A stretch of 12,093 nucleotides of DNA from Fidelibacterota bacterium (GTDB taxonomy: Bacteria > Fidelibacterota > Marinisomatia > SCGC-AAA003-L08 > D37C17), in the NCBI GenBank assembly GCA_002705605.1, contig PAJD01000040.1:56056-68148 (forward strand), written 5' to 3'. Each line of letters starts with the position of its first letter. Positions within the stretch are counted from its first letter, which is position 1. A model generated the notes under the pieces. It ran no database searches. It worked only from the letters and a program-made list of their open reading frames with translations, and had not been told where the DNA came from. Of the stretch, positions 5,890 through 12,093 are shown one piece after another. Both the position numbers and the translations under genes were made by a program.

Positions 5890-6838
5890 TAAATACACCA
5901 ATATTATTATATTTTTTCATTCTTTCATCTACAAGTTTTGTTTTGCTTAAAGATTTTAAATATTTATACTCACTACTTATTACATCTTTAACGCTATTAT
6001 ATACCATATGCTCATTATTATGAGCACCACCTAATGGTTCATTAATAATTTTATCTGCTATGTTCATATCAAAAAGATCTCTTGAATTTACTTTAAGCAT
6101 CTCTGCAGCTTCTTTATTAAAAGAAGAGTCGCCAAATAAAATTGATGCACATCCTTCTGGTGAAATGACCGAATACCAAGAATATTCAAGACAAATAATT
6201 CTATCAGCAAGTCCAATTGCTAACGCTCCACCAGATGCACCTTCACCAATAACTATTGAAATTATAGGTACATTTAAAGTTGACATTTCAAATAAATTAT
6301 CAGCTATTGCTTGAGATTGACCTCTTTCTTCTGCACCAATTCCTGGATATGCACCAGGTGTATCAATAAATGATATAATAGGTAAATCAAATTTTTCTGC
6401 CAATTTCATCATTCTTAAAGCTTTTCTATATCCTTCAGGCTTAGTCATCCCAAAATTATGTTTAAGCTTTTCTTTAGTTGTCCTTCCTTTTTCTTGGCCT
6501 ATAATTGCATATTTTACATTATCAATTATTCCAAAGCCTGTAATAATCGCTTTATCATCAGAAAATTTTCTATCACCATGAATTTCTATCCATTCATTTG
6601 AAATATTTCTAATGTAATCGCTTGTATGAGGTCGCATTGGATGTCTTGCTATTTGAACTTTCTGCCATCTAGTTAAATTTGAATAAATATTATTTTGCTC
6701 TCTTAAAAGTTGATTTTCCAAGGAGATGATTAATTCATCATTGTTAACGTTACTGTTGTTACTCAAACTTTTTGCTTGAACTATTCTATCGTATAATTCT
6801 TTTAATGGTTTTTCAAATTCTAATGTAAACTTTGACAT
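5879..6838 (-). CDS. accA: Acetyl-CoA carboxylase carboxyltransferase subunit alpha
   Basis: This 319-residue protein is AccA, half of the AccA2-AccD2 carboxyltransferase that makes malonyl-CoA for fatty-acid synthesis. Family landmarks: LEFEKPLKEL (6-15), an N-terminal helical segment, NLTRWQKVQIARHPMRP (54-70), HGDRKFSDDKAI (87-98), NFGMTKPEGYRKALRMMKLAEKF (from 128), SFIDTPGAYPGIGAEERGQ (156-174), the oxyanion-type loop GEGASGGALAIG (198-209) and WYSVISPEGCASILF (221-235). Length is normal. The Cys4 zinc-finger partner AccD, and AccB/AccC, are absent from the window. accA begins 4 bases after the preceding glycosyltransferase and ends inside the start of the MCC-type beta subunit, so two different carboxyltransferase chains are made from one message. 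No Shine-Dalgarno is evident before its ATG. Confidence 0.97.
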   Translation of the reverse strand: MSKFTLEFEKPLKELYDRIVQAKSLSNNSNVNNDELIISLENQLLREQNNIYSNLTRWQKVQIARHPMRPHTSDYIRNISNEWIEIHGDRKFSDDKAIITGFGIIDNVKYAIIGQEKGRTTKEKLKHNFGMTKPEGYRKALRMMKLAEKFDLPIISFIDTPGAYPGIGAEERGQSQAIADNLFEMSTLNVPIISIVIGEGASGGALAIGLADRIICLEYSWYSVISPEGCASILFGDSSFNKEAAEMLKVNSRDLFDMNIADKIINEPLGGAHNNEHMVYNSVKDVISSEYKYLKSLSKTKLVDERMKKYNNIGVFNDE

Positions 6839-6842
6839 AATA

Positions 6843-7613
6843 TTAATTTCTAATTAATAGCTTATATTTGCATATAAACTTAAAAAATGATAAGTATAAA
6901 TTTAATTTAATAAATAAATAATTAAAATAATTTCTACTACCGTTTTTTACATGTATAATTTTAGAATCAGGATAATAAAATACATCGTATCCTTTTTTAT
7001 TAACTTTATAACAAAAATCAGTATCTTCAAAGTATAAAAAAAATCTTTCATCAAAACCATCAACTAGTTTATATAAATCTCTATTAAACATCATAAAAGC
7101 ACCACTAACTGAATCGACACCATGAGCTTTATTTTCAGATGAATCCATATAATTATACCTATTGCTAAATCCCAAGTAATGTAATTTAAATAAGTATGGA
7201 AGAATTACATTTAATCTTGGGAATCTGCGCCTTGATGATAACTGAAATGATTTATCTAGATTTAAAACCTTGCAACCTAAAACACCAATAGAATTATTAC
7301 TATTAAAATAATTATACATATTAAGAATAGTATCAGATTCAACAACAACATCAGGATTCATTGTAATTATTATTTGAAAGCTTGATTCATTAATACCAAT
7401 ATTAATAGCTTTTGAATATCCTAAATTTTTTGAATTTTCGATTATTTTTAAATTTAGATTACTGTATTTCTGATTTAGGATAGTTTTATACGAATTATTA
7501 TTTACTATTACTATCTCTATATTTAAGCAATCTATATCTGAATTATTTATGGATTCTATACATTTATTTAAATAATTATCAGAATTATAGTTTACAATGA
7601 TTATACTAATCAT
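6843..7613 (-). CDS. GT2-family glycosyltransferase, WbbL (rhamnosyltransferase)-like
   Basis: A 256-residue GT-A-fold, family 2 glycosyltransferase. SIIIVNYNSDNYL (3-15) is the canonical start, NLGYSKAINIGI (63-74) the G-[FY]-xxAxNxG motif, and NPDVV (86-90) replaces the metal-binding DxD as is usual for WbbL-type enzymes. SGAFMMFNR (170-178), GFDERFFLYFEDTDFCYK (186-203, with the catalytic-type E196-D197) and a late histidine (H221, IIHV) complete the set. A basic, aromatic C-terminal tail (about 228-256) may bind the membrane. Residues 36-41 read IVNNNS, where most relatives have VDNxS; the aspartate that contacts the nucleotide base is asparagine here. It likely adds a deoxyhexose to a lipid-linked or surface glycan. 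It overlaps the preceding GT2 by ATGA and lies after an RmlD-like gene, which fits rhamnose but does not prove it. Confidence 0.9.
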   Translation of the reverse strand: MISIIIVNYNSDNYLNKCIESINNSDIDCLNIEIVIVNNNSYKTILNQKYSNLNLKIIENSKNLGYSKAINIGINESSFQIIITMNPDVVVESDTILNMYNYFNSNNSIGVLGCKVLNLDKSFQLSSRRRFPRLNVILPYLFKLHYLGFSNRYNYMDSSENKAHGVDSVSGAFMMFNRDLYKLVDGFDERFFLYFEDTDFCYKVNKKGYDVFYYPDSKIIHVKNGSRNYFNYLFIKLNLYLSFFKFICKYKLLIRN

Positions 7614-8329
7614 TTAATTAGCTTTAATATTTTTTTCAATCTTAACATTGGAACAATAAATATTGCTTCAATTATAATCCTCTTCGACATTTTTGACTTT
7701 CCAATAGTTCTATCAGTAAAAATTATAGGAATCTCTTTAATTTTAAAATTTTTAATGCATGCTCTATAATTAATTTCAATTTGAAAAGAATATCCTTGAC
7801 TATTTATACTATTCAAATTAATTGACTTTAATAAATCAATATCTATACACTTATAACCACCAGTACAGTCATAAATATTTAATCCAGTTATAATTTTTGC
7901 ATACAGATTAGCAAAATAGCTAAGAGCAAGTCTTGATAGTGGCCAATTAACAATTCTTATTCCATTTATATATCTACTTCCAATAACTAAATCATAGTTT
8001 TTTGAATATTTTAATAATCTATAGATATCATTTGGATCATGGGACATATCTGCATCAATCTGAATAATTTTACTATAATTGTTAGAGATAGCAAATTCAA
8101 AGCCTTTTATATAAGCTTTACCTATACCCGATTTTTTGTTATTTATAATTAAATATAAATTTGAAATATTCTTTTTTAAAAATTCTACTTTTTCGTATGT
8201 CTTATCAGGAGAATTGTCATCAACAACAAGAATATCAACATCTATATTTAAGCTAGTAATTTTATTAATAATAAATTCAATATTATTAATTTCATTGTAA
8301 GTAGGTATTATAACTAGATTTTCATTCAT
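7610..8329 (-). CDS. Polyprenyl-phosphate mannosyltransferase-like GT2 (DPM1 type)
   Basis: The 239-residue protein is a soluble-domain GT2 of the dolichol/polyprenol-phosphate mannose synthase family, which transfers a sugar from GDP-mannose (or another nucleotide sugar) to a polyprenyl phosphate on the cytoplasmic membrane face. Motifs: VIIPTYNEINNI (6-17), VDILVVDDNSPDKT (31-44), GIGKAYIKGFEFA (68-80), the metal-binding QIDADMSHDP (90-99), VIGSRYINGIRIVNWPLSR (115-133), YDCTGGYKC (153-161), and FTDRTIGKSKMS (204-215). The NWPLSR and DRxxGxSKMS segments are specific to this family. There are no C-terminal transmembrane helices, so it is the short, single-domain form. It overlaps both neighbours by 4 bases (ATGA), which couples it with the reductase and the WbbL-like enzyme. 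The sugar could differ from mannose. Confidence 0.92.
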   Translation of the reverse strand: MNENLVIIPTYNEINNIEFIINKITSLNIDVDILVVDDNSPDKTYEKVEFLKKNISNLYLIINNKKSGIGKAYIKGFEFAISNNYSKIIQIDADMSHDPNDIYRLLKYSKNYDLVIGSRYINGIRIVNWPLSRLALSYFANLYAKIITGLNIYDCTGGYKCIDIDLLKSINLNSINSQGYSFQIEINYRACIKNFKIKEIPIIFTDRTIGKSKMSKRIIIEAIFIVPMLRLKKILKLIK

Positions 8330-9180
8330 TTTTTTAATGTGTTAATATACTTTAATGTGTCATAACAACTAAATAGCTTTAAATTTAATTTTTTACATAA
8401 TTTTAAATCAAAACTTGTATTTAGAGGTCTATTTGCTAATAAATTAAGATTGCTTGTTTTTGATAAATTAAGCAATTCATTATTTAAGCCTTTAGATTTT
8501 GCAATTTCTAATGCAAAATCATACCTACTTAAAGTATCAATACTTCCAAAGTTTATCTTTCCAGTAAAGTCTAACAATATTAAATCTAATATTAAATTAA
8601 CAAGATTTAAGGCATAACATGGGTTTGAAATTTGATCGTCAACTACATTTAAAATATTATTATCTTTCAAATTACTTACAATCCAATTATAAAAATTATT
8701 TGAATAATTAGAAAAAAGTGTAGAAACCCTAATAATAATAAATTCTCTATTTGAAGATAATAAAATATTTTCAGCTTCTAATTTTGTTTTACCATAATAA
8801 TTTATAGGATTAGGAATTGATTTTTCATTATATATACCATTAATTCCATCATAAATATAATCTGTTGATATTTGAATAATCTTAGTTTTAGATCTTGAAT
8901 ATTTAATTAGATTTTTAAGTCCTTCAACATTAACATTTCTTGCCAAGGATTTATTTTTTTCACAAAAATCTACATCTGTTATTGCAGCTGTATTTATTAT
9001 AATGTCTGGTTTACAAGCTCTAATAGCATTTTCAACATCCTTTTTGTTAGTAATATCTAGTGAAATAAAACTAGATTTTTTTTTATAATAAGAAGGAATA
9101 ATATTGAATACTGAATCTTTAATACTATTAAAATGTAATCCTAGCTGTCCACTTGATCCAGTAACTAAAATATTAAGCAC
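8326..9180 (-). CDS. RmlD-like dTDP-4-dehydrorhamnose reductase (extended SDR)
   Basis: A 284-residue NAD(P)-dependent extended short-chain dehydrogenase of the RmlD substrate-binding family. TGSSGQLG (7-14) is the nucleotide-binding loop, LDITNKKDVENAI (41-53) follows, INTAAITDVDFCEKN (62-76) is the conserved NAAAYTxVDxAE-like segment, STDYIYDG (105-112) contributes the catalytic S/T, and YGKTK (129-133) holds the YxxxK pair. The C-terminal RPLNTSFDLKLCKKL (from 251) matches the R-P-x-x-[ST]-x-L-[DN] element. Members reduce dTDP-4-keto-rhamnose to dTDP-rhamnose; rmlA, rmlB and rmlC are not in the window, so a related sugar or a MAT2B-like role remains possible. The start is GTG, overlapping the purE stop by 8 bases, and the LNILVTG opening right after it supports the choice. 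Confidence 0.87.
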   Translation of the reverse strand: MLNILVTGSSGQLGLHFNSIKDSVFNIIPSYYKKKSSFISLDITNKKDVENAIRACKPDIIINTAAITDVDFCEKNKSLARNVNVEGLKNLIKYSRSKTKIIQISTDYIYDGINGIYNEKSIPNPINYYGKTKLEAENILLSSNREFIIIRVSTLFSNYSNNFYNWIVSNLKDNNILNVVDDQISNPCYALNLVNLILDLILLDFTGKINFGSIDTLSRYDFALEIAKSKGLNNELLNLSKTSNLNLLANRPLNTSFDLKLCKKLNLKLFSCYDTLKYINTLKK

Positions 9181-9640
9181 TTATCGTTGCGCCATTCTTT
9201 TTAAATTCATCTAATTTCATAGCAAGTTCATCATTATTCAACGATAGTACTTCTGCACAAAATATAGCAGCATTTATAGCGCCTGATTTACCTACAGACA
9301 TAGTTGCAACTGGAACACCTTTAGGCATTTGGACTGTTGATAATAATGAATCTAAACCATCCATCATTCCACCAGGCAATGGAACACCTATCACAGGTAA
9401 TGTGGTGTTTGCTTTTACAGCGCCACCCAAATGAGCAGCCATACCAGCTCCACATATTAAGATTGAATAACCTTCTTTTCTAGCATTCGATGCAAACTCT
9501 GAAACTTCATGTGGATTTCTATGAGCTGACATTACAAGCAAATCTAGATGTAAATTAAAATAATTAAAATATGGAAGAGATGATTCAGCAATTTTTCTAT
9601 CACTTTCACTACCAATTAAAAATGCAACTTTGTAAGACAT
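9173..9640 (-). CDS. purE: N5-carboxyaminoimidazole ribonucleotide mutase, class I PurE
   Basis: The 155-residue protein is class I PurE, which moves the carboxylate of N5-CAIR to give CAIR in purine biosynthesis. GSESD (10-14) and SAHRNP (38-43) are the substrate phosphate and active-site loops; the histidine and arginine of SAHR are intact. CGAGMAAHLGGAVKANTTLPVIGVPLPGG spans 63-91, with the second active-site histidine H70, and MPKGVPVATMSVGKSGAINAA (105-125) forms the base-binding region. Class I enzymes need PurK, which is not in the window. The gene starts 3 bases after the DUF4837 stop and has the strongest Shine-Dalgarno in the directon. Its position among envelope genes appears to be simple operon packing, not a functional link. 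Confidence 0.97.
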   Translation of the reverse strand: MSYKVAFLIGSESDRKIAESSLPYFNYFNLHLDLLVMSAHRNPHEVSEFASNARKEGYSILICGAGMAAHLGGAVKANTTLPVIGVPLPGGMMDGLDSLLSTVQMPKGVPVATMSVGKSGAINAAIFCAEVLSLNNDELAMKLDEFKKNGATISA

Positions 9641-9643
9641 GAT

Positions 9644-10582
9644 TTACTCCTTTATGTTTTGAAATAATGATTCTAATTGTTTTAACAAAATAATTTTATC
9701 CTTACCAGGATTATTAACGAATCCTGATATATATAATTTATAATCTTTATAAATATCTTCATAAACATATGTAACAAAAGGTCCACCAGTATCTGACCCT
9801 GTATGCTCATATAGTCCTCTTACTATATTATATGAACCATGAGCTAATTCAGAGTTATATCTTTTTGGTATAATTACATCTGTTAAATACTTTTCATGTA
9901 AAAATTTAATATTCTCAAAATTAGAAATATTATTTGATTTAATTTTATTAATAACTATCCATCTATATGGATATCCTCTACCTATCCATAAAAAGTGATC
10001 ATTTTCATTTATAATTTTATAATTATCATCAATGTTAAGATTAATTTCAAATCTTTCATTTATTAAAATATTTATATCTTTAGATTTTTTCTCCTTATTA
10101 TAATCAAATAAAATATTTCGATTAATATTTTCATTAATTTCTCTTTTAATCCAATCAATATGCTCATTAGTACTTCTAATAAGATCATCATAATCATGAG
10201 ATTTTATATGCAATAATAATTGGTTTTTTGAATACATATTATAAGCTGAGAAAATCGGCTTATCATATTTTTGCATAAATTTATCACTTAATAAATCAAT
10301 AGTAGAATCAGGAGGGTAAGCTAATGAAATAATAATAATATTTTTATTTAGTTTATTTTCAATAAAATCACTTGGATTAATATAATTTATATTATAAGAA
10401 TTTTTTAATATTGGTGTATATATACTATCATTAAAAATTTTTGATATATATAAGTCTACATACTGCCTATCTTCATTTGAAGATATAATAGAAAGCTCAT
10501 TATAATCTCCTTTACTATCAGGCAAATTATTACATGATACAAAGAGAATACAGGTAAATATTACAGCTATTTTAATTTGCAT
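9644..10582 (-). CDS. DUF4837-like lipoprotein
   Basis: This 312-residue protein starts with a short lipoprotein signal: K4, hydrophobic run 5-15, and the lipobox F-V-S-C with the acylated cysteine at residue 17. The body resembles the DUF4837 family of Bacteroidota-like bacteria: an early ISSNEDRQYVDL segment (33-44), a strand with NIIIISLAYPPDS around residues 74-86, a central segment with Q-L-L-L-H-I, a WIxRxIN-like helix (143-150), a strand with FLWIGRGYPYRWIVI (197-211), and AHGSYNIVRGLYEHTGSDTGGPFVTYVYED in the C-terminal third. No enzymatic motif is visible, and the function of the family is unknown. The protein should sit on a membrane, anchored after processing by Lgt and LspA. It overlaps the methyltransferase by 16 bases and sits two genes after lgt. 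Confidence 0.8.
   Translation of the reverse strand: MQIKIAVIFTCILFVSCNNLPDSKGDYNELSIISSNEDRQYVDLYISKIFNDSIYTPILKNSYNINYINPSDFIENKLNKNIIIISLAYPPDSTIDLLSDKFMQKYDKPIFSAYNMYSKNQLLLHIKSHDYDDLIRSTNEHIDWIKREINENINRNILFDYNKEKKSKDINILINERFEINLNIDDNYKIINENDHFLWIGRGYPYRWIVINKIKSNNISNFENIKFLHEKYLTDVIIPKRYNSELAHGSYNIVRGLYEHTGSDTGGPFVTYVYEDIYKDYKLYISGFVNNPGKDKIILLKQLESLFQNIKE
9647..9653 (-). promoter_or_regulatory. Strong Shine-Dalgarno of purE
   Basis: On the minus strand AAAGGAG lies 6 bases before the purE ATG and overlaps the last codons of the DUF4837 gene. It confirms the purE start and stands out because most other genes in the series have no recognisable site. Confidence 0.75.
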
Positions 10583-11385
10583 ACATAAATTATAGTTGAA
10601 GATTTTTTTTTATCAAAAAATTGAATTAACATTGATCTTAAATAAACATATATTTTTTTTAATATATTAATGTTCTTTGACATAAAAACATTATATAAAG
10701 TATCCATTTTTAAATTTCGAATATCAACTATTTTAATATTATGTTTTCTTAAAAATTTATCCATCGTTTTGAAGCTAAAATGATATAAATGCCTTGGAAT
10801 ATCATATGCAATCCAATTTTCATTAAGTATATCTACTTCAGATGAATTTAAATTTGGACAAGCAATAAATAAATAACCATCTTCATTCAATAAATTATTA
10901 ATATTTTTAAAAACATCATTTATATCATACATATGTTCAATTGAATGCCATAAAGTGATACATTTGAAGCTATTTGAATTTAAAGATGATAAACTTTTAG
11001 TATTTGATATTGAATTATAAAACTTATCATAACTGTAAGACTTCCAGCCTTTTGATTTCATCGAGTTTGAAAAAAAATTATCTCCTGATCCAATATCTAA
11101 AGTTTTACCTTCATTAACATATTTATTAATTATTCTATATTTAAATAAAAAATTAATTTTTCTAAATAAAGAATATAGAATATTAGTAAATGATATTTTA
11201 TTTTGAAATGGTTGATAATTATTACCATAAAATTTTGAAATATCGATTTCCTTAATACGTGGATTGAGATAAATAAATCTACACTCTAAACAGTCAACAA
11301 GTGTAAATTTTTTATTATAAATGTTAAATGTAGCGTATAAATTGAATTTATTATTATTACAAATTATACAATTTGTATTTTCCAT
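10567..11385 (-). CDS. Class I SAM-dependent methyltransferase with N-terminal Cys4 motif
   Basis: A 272-residue methyltransferase. The N-terminus has C6xxC9 and C32xxC35 spaced like a small zinc ribbon, followed by YLNPR (39-43), typical of sugar or natural-product C-/O-methyltransferases of the Methyltransf_23 group. The SAM-binding motif I is LDIGSGDNFF (96-105), with D120 at the end of the second strand. WHSIEHMYD (146-154) is the characteristic post-II motif, LLNEDGYLFIACPN (165-178) the motif III area, and DIPRHLYHFS (195-204) the family's C-terminal signature. The substrate is not evident; nearby glycosyltransferases suggest a glycan or lipid. The ATG directly abuts the lgt stop (TAA-ATG), and the end overlaps the lipoprotein gene by 16 bases, so it belongs to the same transcript. 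Confidence 0.88.
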   Translation of the reverse strand: MENTNCIICNNNKFNLYATFNIYNKKFTLVDCLECRFIYLNPRIKEIDISKFYGNNYQPFQNKISFTNILYSLFRKINFLFKYRIINKYVNEGKTLDIGSGDNFFSNSMKSKGWKSYSYDKFYNSISNTKSLSSLNSNSFKCITLWHSIEHMYDINDVFKNINNLLNEDGYLFIACPNLNSSEVDILNENWIAYDIPRHLYHFSFKTMDKFLRKHNIKIVDIRNLKMDTLYNVFMSKNINILKKIYVYLRSMLIQFFDKKKSSTIIYVCKLK

Positions 11386-12093
11386 TTAGATAGATTTTCT
11401 TTTAACGAACATTACTATAGATGAAATTATCATCATTAATAATGATAATATTTGAGCACTTGTTAAATCGAATACATATATTGGATTAAGTCGTATAAAT
11501 TCAATTAAAAATCTTGATAGTCCTGCTAAAAATAAATATTCTAGAAAAACTTGGCCATTATATTTTTTTACTTTTCTAATATTCAATAAATATAAAAATA
11601 TAAAAAAGTAAATAATAAATTCATATAGTTGTGTAGGATGTACTTTTATATAATCTCCTATAGAATAAAAGGGTTCAACTAACGAACTAAATATATTAGG
11701 ATGATTATATTTAAAAGACTCATATGTTGTGGGAGGTCTTCCATTTGTAAAGGGAAACAACCATTGCAATGAAGTTGGTTGACCATAACAACAACCAACA
11801 AAAAAACATCCAAGTCTACCAATTCCTTGGCCTAGGATTATATAAGGTGCAACCCAATCTGAAACTACAAGCCAATTCAAACTATTTTTATAAGCATAGT
11901 AAGTAACGGATAAAGCCCCACCAATTAGGCCTCCTAAAAAAACAAGCCCAGAACCAAACTTATTAATACCAATCAACAGTAAATCTAAATTGAATGTAAA
12001 TAGGCCCTTAAATATTGAAATAAGTCCTTGTATGTTGTTATATCCATCAGAATCAAAATACTCAATAATATAAAATAATTTAGCGCCAATAAT
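11386..12093 (-). CDS. lgt: Prolipoprotein diacylglyceryl transferase (5' end outside window)
   Basis: Lgt transfers diacylglycerol from phosphatidylglycerol to the lipobox cysteine of prolipoproteins in the inner membrane. I see 236 codons, open right to the window edge. Upstream of an in-frame TTG at 11976 the reading continues with GAKLFYIIEYFD and then a short insertion before GSGLVFLGGLIGG, which is the expected Lgt sequence, so the TTG is not the start and the gene is 5'-truncated by the window. Core motifs are GQGIGRLGCFFVGCCYGQPT, with the essential arginine in GRLGC, then HPTQLYEF and the C-terminal SRFLIEFIRLNP. The GCFFVGCCYG variant replaces the E. coli type GNFINGELWG but is common outside Proteobacteria. 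Several membrane segments are visible. Its target in the same operon could be the DUF4837 lipoprotein. Confidence 0.96.
   Translation of the reverse strand: MIGAKLFYIIEYFDSDGYNNIQGLISIFKGLFTFNLDLLLIGINKFGSGLVFLGGLIGGALSVTYYAYKNSLNWLVVSDWVAPYIILGQGIGRLGCFFVGCCYGQPTSLQWLFPFTNGRPPTTYESFKYNHPNIFSSLVEPFYSIGDYIKVHPTQLYEFIIYFFIFLYLLNIRKVKKYNGQVFLEYLFLAGLSRFLIEFIRLNPIYVFDLTSAQILSLLMMIISSIVMFVKRKSI

Noticed and set aside
5889..5901. Alternative TTG start for the carboxylase beta subunit
   Set aside because: It adds only four residues (start plus V-Y-L) and uses a weaker start codon; the ATG at 5889 gives the more ordinary overlap with accA.
6060..6314. Plus-strand open frame inside accA
   Set aside because: Antisense to a highly conserved region of AccA with no family features.
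11386..11976. lgt starting at the TTG at 11976
   Set aside because: The same frame stays open upstream to the window edge and encodes recognisable Lgt sequence (GAKLFYIIEYFD), so the real start lies outside the window.

Overview
This AT-rich window (only about a quarter to 30% G+C by eye) is tightly packed, with no obvious mobile element, CRISPR array or rRNA. A Gram-negative host is indicated by a complete lipoprotein signal in one gene, lgt, and secreted or envelope-type genes. The DUF4837-type lipoprotein, the N-terminus ending in LLSQ and the overall style suggest a streamlined, probably marine member of the Bacteroidota/Marinimicrobia (SAR406) side of the tree. That placement is inference from family resemblance and base composition.

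Left end (1-1056): a 28-codon fragment on the minus strand looks like the N-terminus of an AMP-forming acyl-CoA synthetase. It diverges from a tRNA-Leu(CAA) on the plus strand. Seven bases after the tRNA a 73-residue Smr-domain protein begins. A minus-strand 94-residue membrane protein and a plus-strand 58-residue hydrophobic protein follow. This is the only part of the window with mixed strands and tiny genes.

Right and central part (1057-12093): thirteen genes all lie on the minus strand, with gaps of at most 4 bases and mostly overlapping ends, so they probably form one or a few co-transcribed units. In transcription order they are: lgt (5' end outside the window), a class I methyltransferase with a Cys-rich N-terminus, a DUF4837-like lipoprotein, purE, an RmlD-like reductase, a polyprenyl-phosphate mannosyltransferase-like GT2, a WbbL-like GT2, accA, a methylcrotonyl/geranyl-CoA-type carboxylase beta subunit, AtuA split into two genes, an AUH/LiuC-like enoyl-CoA hydratase, and a secreted YwqK/MORN_2 repeat protein.

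Two themes appear. The first half concerns the cell envelope: lipoprotein maturation, a lipoprotein, and sugar nucleotide and glycosyl transfer, with purE interposed. The second half is acyl-CoA carboxylation: accA for fatty-acid synthesis, then a four-gene set (carboxylase beta, AtuA N, AtuA C, hydratase) that parallels the acyclic terpene (Atu) and leucine (Liu) degradation pathways. Neither a biotin carboxylase/BCCP subunit nor an HMG-CoA-type lyase is in view. This carboxylase-AtuA-hydratase set is the most interesting unit, because the AtuA family has no established biochemical role.
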